A stretch of DNA of 64,000 nucleotides from assembly GCA_964019695.1 (NCBI GenBank), contig CAXHUL010000511.1, positions 1-64,000 on the forward strand, in the 5' to 3' direction. Below the pieces are notes generated by a model. It made no database searches. It had not been told where the DNA came from and saw only the letters and a list, made by a program, of their open reading frames with translations. The position numbers and the translations under genes are program-made. Origin of the DNA: Loripinus fragilis. Taxonomy: Eukaryota > Mollusca > Bivalvia > Lucinida > Lucinidae. Of this stretch, positions 1 through 7,917 are shown piece by piece. The stretch's first letter is position 1. The number at the start of each line of letters is the position of its first letter.

Positions 1-21
1 CCCTGTTTCTATCTGCGAGGA

Positions 22-268
22 GAGGGTGGAGGGGGGGGGGTACTATAATATTTTCATTCATACGTAGGCTCGCACCATTTTGGGGTTCAAAATTTTGAAT
101 TTCAATACCTTTGAGGGTTTTCAGAAAAATGAAAATTTTTTGGGGTATGAAGATTTTGTGGATATCTTTTGGGGTCATCACAAAATACCAAAAAGTTAAC
201 CCCAAAAATGGTCCGGGCCTACGTATGTTTGAAAATATCAGAATACCCCCCCCCCCCTTTCTCACCCA
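22..268. repeat. Internal part of a CAGAGCTC-family MITE
   Basis: The two ends are inverted copies of each other: a G-run, then GTACT, then a TACGTAGGC core on the left, mirrored by GCCTACGTA, GAATAC and a C-run on the right. The interior is T/G-rich with repeated TTTTGGGGT. The same sequence lies inside the complete copy at 36692-37227 and in the fragment at 35718-36085. No coding capacity is visible. Confidence 0.6.
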
Positions 269-573
269 GGTGCGAGTATGCTTGGAATTCGTGAACAATA
301 TCAGCGGACGTCATATTTTGTGTTTGGGGTCACTACACAGATAGCAAAGATACGTTGGGCCCACGTTGGTAGTTGGTGGAAATGTGGGCGTCGCCGCATA
401 CCAACCTTGTACCAACATCGAACCGACGCAACAATGTCGACCATTCTCTCATTATTAAACACCACTATATTATTACAAAATCCTCTGTGCCTGTATTCTG
501 AATAATGTGTTTGGTGTTAAAAGAAGTTTATGTTTCCGGAGCACATGACATTGGGCCAGCATTGCGAAGGAGA

Positions 574-766
574 TTTGTTTGATTTGATTCTTACGTCCCA
601 TCAACAATCTTTCAGTTATGTAGGGACGGGTCTTCCTGGGTTGAACCGGTACTAAGCTATGATTAATGTGTCTTGCTCAAGGACACAACGCAGTGACGCC
701 TGCGAGGCTCGAACCCGCGGCCCCTCTGTCTCATGTTCATTAAATAAGCCAGGTTACGAGGAAAAC
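574..766 (-). repeat. tRNA-derived SINE, minus-strand copy
   Basis: On the minus strand this shows a B-box-like GGGTTCGAGCCTC, then the conserved body CCTTGAGCAAGACAC and the tail GGGACGTAAGAATCAAATC. The same body occurs at 17607-17806, 48597-48751 and 58318-58446. The A-box half is diverged. It abuts a GCGGATCC-family repeat at 771. Confidence 0.7.
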
Positions 767-770
767 TATC

Positions 771-950
771 CATGCGCGGATCCAGAGGGGGCCGGGGCTC
801 CGGGCCCAGCAAAATCACAAAGCTATAGGATTTATTTAGCAATACTCGTCTGGATCCACTTGAAAATCTCAAAGGCAAGCCAGAATTCAATGTTGGGCCA
901 TTAATTCGGCCGCTAGCGAAACGCCATTGAAATTGGCCGATGATGATACA
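771..950 (-). repeat. Short GCGGATCC-family repeat (variant with GCGAAACGCC palindrome)
   Basis: It starts with CATGCGCGGATCCAG and ends in a small palindrome around GCGAAACGCCATTG. Related copies in the other orientation lie at 42413-42582 and 62236-62415. It looks like a non-autonomous DNA transposon; I infer this from the conserved ends, since no transposase is present. Confidence 0.55.
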
Positions 951-1062
951 CCTTGAAAGGTATTTGGATTCTCACCATAAAAAAGTTGTTAAAGATAAAT
1001 TGGACTCCCTCTAACAACACTTCCTGGGTCCGTGCATGCCTGTGTCGGGGATTTCCGATCGG

Positions 1063-1215
1063 ATGGGGGTTACTCTGATATTTCGTAGCCTATGTGGACT
1101 GGGGCCTTTTTTAAGGAGGGGGTCTAACTTTTAATTTTAATAATTTTAGGGGGTTCAGATTGAATAAATATTTTATGGGATCTATGATAAAATTGTGGAT
1201 ATTTTAGGGGAGGGG
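1063..1215. repeat. Diverged fragment of the CAGAGCTC-family MITE interior
   Basis: It shares the order 'ttactctgatatt', 'cgtagcctatg', 'gggttcag' and 'attgtggatatttt' with the copies at 22-268 and 36692-37227. It is heavily diverged, so the boundaries are approximate. Confidence 0.4.
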
Positions 1216-1307
1216 CGGGATGGTCATCATTCACAGTTAGGGAGCGTGGCGAAAAAGGAACGCATGTGCGCGACCCCCGTAATATGACTTTAAAGCATGT
1301 ATAATAT

Positions 1308-1562
1308 CATGCGCGGATCCAGGAATTTTTGACAGGGGGGTCCAGATTGAGACGTTTTTTAGTCCTCAGCTTATTTTACAGAGGGGGGGGGGGGGGGGGG
1401 GGGGGGCAATGGTTTTATTGCAGAGAAAACAATACTTTCCCAAGGATCCAGAGGGGGTCCAACATTTTCAGGGGAGGTCCATCCAAGGGAGGATCCAAAT
1501 GCTAATTGCTATCACAATAACTTGTGATTTTTAGGAAGGGGGGGGGGGGGCTCCAGGGATCC
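1308..1562 (+). repeat. GCGGATCC-family MITE with long poly-G
   Basis: It begins with CATGCGCGGATCCAGGAA and carries the family interior (AGTCCTCAGCTTATTTTACAG, a long G-run near 1382-1406, a GGATCCAGAGGGGGTCC box). It ends near CCAGGGATCC without the usual GCGCATG terminus, so the right end is truncated. Fuller copies are at 18665-18971 and 42583-42923. Confidence 0.65.
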
Positions 1563-1946
1563 ATAGGTTTTAGTTACGCGGTGTGCATTCTTCTAAGATC
1601 ATTTTAAAGCTGTTTAAAAAAGAAAAAAGGGGGTCACTTAAAACCTGGAAACACATCCTACCAGTAACAAAATCCACTTTAAGGCCAATTTCCTCGGGTG
1701 TGGTACTTTCAGGGGTGGCACTCTCTTTAAACAATTGTGTTTTGCGTTGTGTTTTGCGTGTCTTTGTTGGTGTTTTTGAGAAGTTAATTCTCTTCTGTGG
1801 TCTAGAGAGGAGAGGAGCGCATCATTCTTTTAGTATTAGCACGTATCACTATCCTTGCATTTCGTTGGCACCCCTCATAAAAAAGTCTACATCTTTGATC
1901 GAGGTTCTGTAATTTCGAGTAACAGTTTCTAACTTTCTACACATAA

Positions 1947-2176
1947 GGCCTAAATGAAATATATGTGTGGTTCCTGTTTCATGCCAAGAAAATACCGGGT
2001 AGGTAGGCAGGGAAATTATTAAATTTTGTTATAACATTTAACAAAGAAAATAGTGACAGAAATTGAAAAAGTGCCCATTTTTTCTCCAGAGACCATTTTA
2101 TTGTTTAGGGTATATAGGGTTAAAAAAAATTAGGGTAGGTAGGCAACAGGAACCACACATATATTTCATTTAAGCC
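1947..2176. mobile_element. Harbinger-like MITE (230 bp, TAA target duplication)
   Basis: It has inverted ends of about 33 bp, GGCCTAAATGAAATATATG on the left and its complement (one change) on the right. TAA flanks it at 1944-1946 and 2177-2179. A second copy at 33174-33406 has the same ends and a TGA/TGA flank. A 3-bp TNA target duplication is the habit of PIF/Harbinger transposons. There is no ORF, so it is non-autonomous. Confidence 0.8.
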
Positions 2177-2387
2177 TAACGCCACTCTCTACATTAATGC
2201 CCCCATATTTGGCGAGCAATGCTTTGGCGTTGATGTCTGATCTTTTTGTGGATTCGATCCTTCGGACCTCTTGTGCGCTCTTTCCACAGACCATGCAGAC
2301 ACGTTCTGCAGGGTGCAGATTTTTGTTTTACGGGAGTTCTATACATTTCTATCCCATGCTGTAGCCACGATGATCCACGGATGTATT

Positions 2388-2490
2388 AGTTTGTCTTCCT
2401 GGTGTCTCTTGATGGTTGTGTGTCTCTTCCTTGCAGTGCCATGGGGTTGTCTGCTGTTTGTGATTGTGGTATTTCCTGATCATGCTCACA
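2388..2490. repeat. Repeat fragment shared with 19606-19706
   Basis: Both stretches carry 'gtctgctgtttgtgattg'-like sequence followed by 'tgtggtatttcctg' and 'catgctcacat'-like sequence. This is a fragment of an interspersed repeat of unknown class. The stretches 2180-2387 and 2491-2700 hold nothing I recognise. Confidence 0.4.
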
Positions 2491-2699
2491 TACTATTTTT
2501 AGGTAGTGAATACCCTTTAAACCTTCTTTACATGAACCACAAGACTGGTGACCTTGAAACATGGTTTGCATCATTGGATAGTAAGTGAGTATGAGCTGGC
2601 CCACCCAGTCCACTTTCTGTGCCTTTTATATAGTAAAAAATTTAATTGAATTTGGGTCACACTGGATTCATATAATACCTGGCCTATTTATGAACTTTT

Positions 2700-2855
2700 T
2701 CAACACCGACGCTCTTTCTGGAGCACGCGCAGGTTCTCTACTTGAAAAAATACCATGTGCGGAAGAAAAAAAATCAGGTGTGTGGGATTCGATCTCTAGA
2801 CCATTACCTCGTTAAGCTAAAGCGCTACCACTTGCGCTATTTGGACAAGTATTGT
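2700..2855 (-). repeat. tRNA-derived SINE (second family), minus strand
   Basis: On the minus strand 2778-2850 reads like a tRNA: an A-box GCGCAAGTGGTAGCGC and a B-box GAGATCGAATCCC, spaced as in a tRNA gene. The body downstream contains 'gctccagaaagagcgtc'. A partial copy of the same body lies at 3028-3100 (GCTCTTTCTGGAGCATGCGC). It has no proper tRNA fold through the anticodon, so it is a SINE head rather than a functional tRNA gene. Confidence 0.55.
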
Positions 2856-3149
2856 CATTCGATTACATCAAAATCTAAGTACATTGAAAAAATTATTAAA
2901 ATCGAAATTACCAATAACAGCAATATTTGAAAGGCTTTGTATCGAAAAGAAAGTGCGGCAAATCTTCTCAGTTTTCAGTACATGTTCATTTCTCATTTTG
3001 ATGTGCGAAATTGACCCAGGATGTAAACAGATGCTCTTTCTGGAGCATGCGCAGTCGGATGAGTGGGATTCTCTACTGGTAAAAAATTACTAGTTACCAA
3101 ACGTAATATGCGTAGCGGAAGTGGAGCTTTATCAACGTGGGGAACCAAT

Positions 3150-3245
3150 CTAATCAAAACCTGATTTTGATGTTAGTCTGGTACCCGGCGTCTCTTTGTG
3201 TACGAAAAGTAGACGTCTGGCACAACCGTAAAATGGCCGCCTACA
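3150..3245 (+). repeat. Short repeat shared with 38645-38757
   Basis: It carries 'agtctggtaccc', then a GTCTGGCACAA-like box and 'aaaatggccgcct'. The same elements occur in the same order on the minus strand at 38645-38757. The class is unknown. Confidence 0.4.
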
Positions 3246-3261
3246 CAGATCGAAAACAAAA

Positions 3262-3358
3262 TGAGATCAGAATGAGATCGATGCTACCTGCCAGATTTGC
3301 CATCAAGCCGAAGAGACCCTTGAACACTTCATCTTGGACTGTACAGTACTGGAACCAG
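3262..3358 (+). pseudogene. Non-LTR retrotransposon ORF2 C-terminus, left part
   Basis: Read in frame from 3262 this encodes a Cys/His motif (C-x2-C, H, then a distal H and C; 'TCQICHQAEETLEHFILDC') typical of the zinc-binding region after the reverse transcriptase of LINE-type elements. A stop lies just upstream in this frame, so only the tail is left. The frame breaks at the ccag target site (3355-3358) and resumes across the LTR element at 15672. The LINE copy was therefore in place before the LTR element inserted. Confidence 0.7.
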
Positions 3359-3571
3359 TGATGGAAGTCTACTTACCTATATCTTTAGGCTGTAGAGCGC
3401 ACCAAAGAACGTCTGTATTGTCTGAAGGTCAGGTAGCAAGAGGCTGCAATTCCCGCAATTAGATGTCACGTGGTCTCGTAGGCGTTGCGTAGGCGTTACT
3501 CCGCCCTTCCGGGATGAGATCACCCAAACTCCCCAGCACTATGATCAGGAAGCCTGTTGACGGGTCCAACA
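3359..3571 (-). repeat. 3' LTR
   Basis: It is a 213-bp direct repeat of 15459-15671, with no difference found in a base-by-base reading. On the minus strand it starts TGTTGGACCCG and ends CTTCCATCA. No AATAAA is visible inside, so the polyadenylation signal is unclear. Confidence 0.97.
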
Positions 3572-3583
3572 CTCTCCCCCTTC
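3572..3583 (-). promoter_or_regulatory. Polypurine tract
   Basis: On the minus strand the bases directly before the 3' LTR are AAGGGGGAGAG. This is the usual position and composition of the primer for plus-strand DNA synthesis. Confidence 0.85.
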
Positions 3584-4987
3584 CATAAAAAGAGCTAATA
3601 TGCAGATAACAATTTGAAATGAATAATATATGTAGTGAAAGATAGGGACTATAAATATAAATGCTGTTCAGTTCTTAAATTTAAAGTTATATACTTGAAC
3701 GTATTGACATAAAGGAATGGATGACTTACTGTATTGAGAAACTTAGTTTATAATTATTAGTACCAAAATATTGTATGACCTTGACCTCACATTACCAAGA
3801 CAGACAATGCAACAGACAGTGCAACAGGGACCAAACATACCGGACAGATAATATATACAAAAATTGAATGCTCTGAAGAATCAATCGGATTCTTTAACTT
3901 ATTTTTGCTTATAGATATTACAATATATATTTACGATCTGCTTAGCAGATAAGCTATACTTTAGCTACATCAAGTGCAATGGCTCTTAATATTAAAACAG
4001 ATTATTAGTGTTAAGATATTATATGTTAATGCTATATAGGAATTACTTCACCACTAAACTCAACCAACTCAGAATAAAAGATTATATGCATACAAATATA
4101 AACATAGCCACCACATGTAGTCCACCACCTGAACATGGGCAATACAAAAATGGTATATTATATGGAAGCATATACAGTGTTTCACTAGGTTACGGTCCTA
4201 TATACATAAGGTATATATTCATATATATGCTAAGATTTTAAATGTATGAAACAAGTTGACTGTGTTAATAAGACACATTGATAGCATAAAGTTGTGACCC
4301 AGCAAAGCACTGATATGGAATAGTAAGACCTGGAGACTCAAGATCCTTAATGTGAGAACAAAGTTATACTAAAAAACTAAGGAACTAAGGAGTGACTACT
4401 GTAAAATGGAAAAGAAGAGGATTAAAGGAATTTTAGTATAGGAACCACTACAATGCACATACTTTACAGATAGGATCATAGTTATCAGTCCCATGCAATA
4501 TGTTACCAAATAACTTGACCAGAATTACTCATTACAAATATTAAGTTGTAGTACATGCATATTATAGTAATTCCTAAAGAAATAGCAAATAAGTAGCTAC
4601 CACACCACAAGCAACCACAAAGTTGTGATAATGTGTGCACTTACGGTAAAGGTATTTCTGGCCTGTAAAAGAAGAGATTAAAAGTATTATAATGCCTTCA
4701 ATGTTTACTGTCGTGAGTTGGCTCCCTGTACCGTTAGTTTAACAGGTGACAGGGCCCAGGGCGACGACGGTAAACATTGAGCTTAGTATACCATGCGAAT
4801 TATATGTATAAATATTGATATAAATACAAAATAAACAGATTCAACCCAGGAGTGACAACTACAAAGAGCTAATCACCCAAAGACTAACTGTATTAATTCA
4901 AAATCTAAAAGTATTCCCTCAAATTATAATAAGCCCACGGAGCAAGAATGGCCGTAACGATGCATGACATGGCTTATATTGTGGGGT
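3584..4987 (-). other. Non-coding 3' tail of the LTR element, with a hairpin
   Basis: There is no ORF of note. A hairpin spans about 4700-4779, with AATGTTTACTGTCG paired to CGACGGTAAACATT and an inner CCCTGT/ACAGGG. Relics of the 25-bp motif found between pol and the TatD gene lie at about 3588-3604 (AAAGAGCTAATATG) and 4855-4874 (ACTACAAAGAGCTAATC). The rest is AT-rich. Confidence 0.6.
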
Positions 4988-6385
4988 TTACCAGGGCAAG
5001 TTATACAACCTGGCTACATTTTTATTGCATGCCCCCACCAGCACAGTTTTAGTAATATCCAAGATCTGCGCTGCCCCCTCAGCAACCTCATTGACATTCC
5101 AAGGTTTGTCAGCTAAATAAGGGGAATCTGTCTCTAATAGTAGTCGCTTGCGATTGTCAAAAGCCTTAATAGCGGAGACCGTCTCAGGATGCTTCAACGA
5201 AGCAGGCGAAATGCTAAAATAGCAATTTGGAAGCATGGAAGACCATCGTCTGTATTCCACCTCCCTTCCAATGAAACAATGGCGATGAATTGGATGGTTC
5301 TGCATTTCCAATTCCAGGAGTAAAGAAAGTACCTCCTGTGCCGCCACTCCAGAGCCCTTAACCTTGTCCCGGACATGTATGACCAAGACCTTACCCGTGG
5401 ACTTAGCCAGATTGAAACTCAGTCGCAGAAATCGGCGCTGTCCCCGGATACTCTGTGCGCGACAGATCGTCTTATCATGGTATTTATGCTTGCACACAGT
5501 AGTAAAGTCCAGGCCGACCTCGCCAATGCCCACGGCTGATGGATACTGATCCACAAGTTTTTTCAAACTGCAAATATCAACCTGAGGGTCGGTAATCATA
5601 TGAGGGTGGATGCCAAGAGTTATCCTTAGCCCAGGATCCGCAATCACATGATCACCAAGATATTTCCAACTACCTTGAAAGACATAATTTGCAATGGCAA
5701 AGGGAATAGTGATGGGAAAAGAGCTTGAGTCCTCCAGATCCGACAGTGTCTGGTTAGGACGACGGGAGAGCTTATCCAAATGAAAATGAGCATCAATGAT
5801 ACCCCTTTTCATAATTGGATAGCCAGCGGTCGGATTGGAAAATCCGGAGGTCAGGTACCTGGCGAAAGTCTGCAATTGAGATACCGCCCCTGGGCTTATA
5901 TGGGTAATTAGTTTAGCCATAAAACCCGGATGACTAAGGGCGATAACCCTGGTAGGTGGAATGGCCAAATAACCACCGAGTACCAGTGGTTCCAATCCGG
6001 CTCTCCTATCGTATTCACTGAGAAAGAAATATTCCTCCTCAGAGAAGCTGAGAGGACCAGGAAGGAGCTCCCTAACCAGGGCAGAACCCAGCATCTCAAT
6101 GGGGGAACCCAGACCCAACTCCTGGCTCATAAACAGGAAAAACCCATTCATAAGCAGGAACCAGGCCTGCAAAAAGTATTCCCCAGCTATCCACTGGTGT
6201 CTACCATGCAGGACACTGCGCTCCTTCACAGTCCCCGCAGACATGTGGCAGCTGACACATGCAGTGGCTGGGCTCAGATACCAAGGTAAATGAGCCCGAA
6301 GGACATGTCGATATACATGTGTGGTGACAGCTTCACAGGTTTGACAAGAATCATTAAACCGTGCCTTCTTTGATCTGGGTGGCAT
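4988..6385 (-). CDS. TatD-family metal-dependent nuclease with N-terminal zinc-finger-like region (third ORF of the LTR element)
   Basis: This is an intact 465-aa ORF ending in TAA. Residues about 195-465 form a TatD/amidohydrolase-fold domain with every metal ligand expected: H200-x-H202 in IDAHFHLD, E289 in GIGEVGLD, H337 in VIHVRD, H369 in HRHCFIG and D420 in ETDSPYL. By family knowledge TatD proteins are Mg-dependent DNA exonucleases/endonucleases, so an active nuclease is predicted. Residues 1-194 are not TatD: they contain C14-x2-C17...H27/H32 and a second C43-x2-C46, possibly binding zinc, then a hydrophobic stretch near 71-86. There is no signal peptide. I chose the MPPRS start because its ATG lies one base after a strong splice acceptor; the frame is open 15 codons further upstream. 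The gene sits after integrase, where env lies in retroviruses, on the same strand. An intact frame beside a broken pol suggests selection until recently. Its role in the element's life cycle is unknown. Confidence 0.88.
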   Translation of the reverse strand: MPPRSKKARFNDSCQTCEAVTTHVYRHVLRAHLPWYLSPATACVSCHMSAGTVKERSVLHGRHQWIAGEYFLQAWFLLMNGFFLFMSQELGLGSPIEMLGSALVRELLPGPLSFSEEEYFFLSEYDRRAGLEPLVLGGYLAIPPTRVIALSHPGFMAKLITHISPGAVSQLQTFARYLTSGFSNPTAGYPIMKRGIIDAHFHLDKLSRRPNQTLSDLEDSSSFPITIPFAIANYVFQGSWKYLGDHVIADPGLRITLGIHPHMITDPQVDICSLKKLVDQYPSAVGIGEVGLDFTTVCKHKYHDKTICRAQSIRGQRRFLRLSFNLAKSTGKVLVIHVRDKVKGSGVAAQEVLSLLLELEMQNHPIHRHCFIGREVEYRRWSSMLPNCYFSISPASLKHPETVSAIKAFDNRKRLLLETDSPYLADKPWNVNEVAEGAAQILDITKTVLVGACNKNVARLYNLPW

Positions 6386-6410
6386 CCTACAAAAAATGAA
6401 AAAGGTTATC
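6386..6410 (-). promoter_or_regulatory. Predicted splice acceptor before the TatD ORF
   Basis: On the minus strand TAACCTTTTTCATTTTTTG is followed by TAG, then G, then the ATG. This is a branch-point-like TAAC, a pyrimidine tract and an AG placed so that the exon would begin G-ATG. It pairs logically with the donor in the 5' LTR at 15471-15478. No transcript evidence is available here. Confidence 0.6.
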
Positions 6411-6678
6411 CAAATAGTTGCCTCCCCCAAAGCAATAATGCCTACAACTCATGTATACCCACAATGTCAGTCTATGTACACCAATAAAATGCCTAAGCAT
6501 ATGTATACATCCTAATGCACTGCCAGCATCAGTCGAGTTTTCTCCAATTATGTAATAAAAACTACAATAAATGGAAAAGATGCAAGGTGTGCTAGGGTGC
6601 AGAGCATGACCCCATATACACTAATAGGTCACATCACCAGAAAACCTCCCAATGAATATTCTACACCCAGTCAAGCCT

Positions 6679-7893
6679 CTACAACCGCAAAGGGCTAAAA
6701 GAAAACCTGACAATTGGTATGGCTAAACAGAAGGATGAACGCATGACCCAAAGTGTACAGACAGGCCATATGCAAAATTGCAAGTAATTTTTTATTTATA
6801 AACAGCACATATCTAGTTCCATCAACTACTAGGCTGCATGGAACCAGAAATCTGCTGCAAGAATATATTAAAAATCATCAACACAAAACTGTACTGATGA
6901 GTCGCAATATTTCCAATCCACGACTCCTCAGCAATGGCACTTCAGATTCTGTCACAATAACTTAAATCCTGCCATTCAGATATTTGGCAGAAGAGATTAG
7001 AAACAAATTCAGCTACATGAGGACCCCAATGCCAGGATCATGCCAGCCATACAACTACAAAAGGGCTAATATGGACAAGCACCACAACTGACATCAAGCA
7101 TCCACACTGGAAGAGTGTCTGAATATAGCATTCAATTGTATGTCACAGTGTGATTATATTACTGATTGCGATTCTCAGACTAAATTTTGAAAGAATTACA
7201 TGTCCCATCTTGGAATAGTCATTTAGGCTATTATGTACCATCACAAAACTAGACATGTTAGCAGTGTTATGCCATCACCCAAATAAATGGTCATACAATC
7301 TCAAAGGACTAATATAGACTACTCGGGGTAACGTCATAACGGTGTAATTGACGTCAGACCGACAAGGATTGACTTGTAAGTAGTAAATTCCCTCAGTCAA
7401 TATTGAGGTCACGACGCCATCTCAAAGGTCTTACAATCTCAAAGGACTAATAAAACCATTCAAGACAACCGCCACAACCAAACTACTGACATGTATATTA
7501 CACTGACAAGTCCAGACACGGCAGATAGTTTCGCCTGTACATCATATGAACCCATACTAGAAAATCTAAGCACGGTTGCTTGCGTCACTTATAAATCCGA
7601 CGTCAAAATATTTGCCTCAGCGTCGCAATCTACAATGGGCATACAACCTCAAAGGGCTAATATACGTCACTGCCAAATACGCCGCTGAAATGATACTTTA
7701 ACAGTAGCCATACAACCGAGAGGCCAATATGACACTGTCAAGTTGCAATTTTATCTGGTATTAGGCCCAATAAGGATCATACAACCTCAAAGGGCTAATA
7801 TGACTTCCCAACAGGCCAAACATCAGATTTAAGTGCCTGAGATTTCGGACAACCAAATTGATAGGAACATACAACCACAAAGGGCTAATATGA
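6679..7893 (-). promoter_or_regulatory. Array of eight 25-bp motifs between pol and the TatD gene
   Basis: On the plus strand the consensus is CATACAACCTCAAAGGGCTA followed by ATATG. Copies start at about 6679, 7048, 7292, 7432, 7640, 7709, 7778 and 7868, all in the same orientation. The last four are spaced 69, 69 and 90 bp, and 7432-7640 and 7292-7432 are 208 and 140 bp, close to multiples of 69-70. The sequence between motifs is not shared. This looks like a set of binding sites for a repeat-spaced DNA- or RNA-binding factor. No ORF covers the 1.5-kb stretch from 6386 to 7917. Confidence 0.75.
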
Positions 7894-7917
7894 AACCCAC
7901 CAAGCCAGATGTCCAAA

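Noticed and set aside
2778..2850. Possible tRNA gene on the minus strand
   Set aside because: A- and B-boxes are present, but the acceptor and anticodon arms do not form; it is a SINE head.
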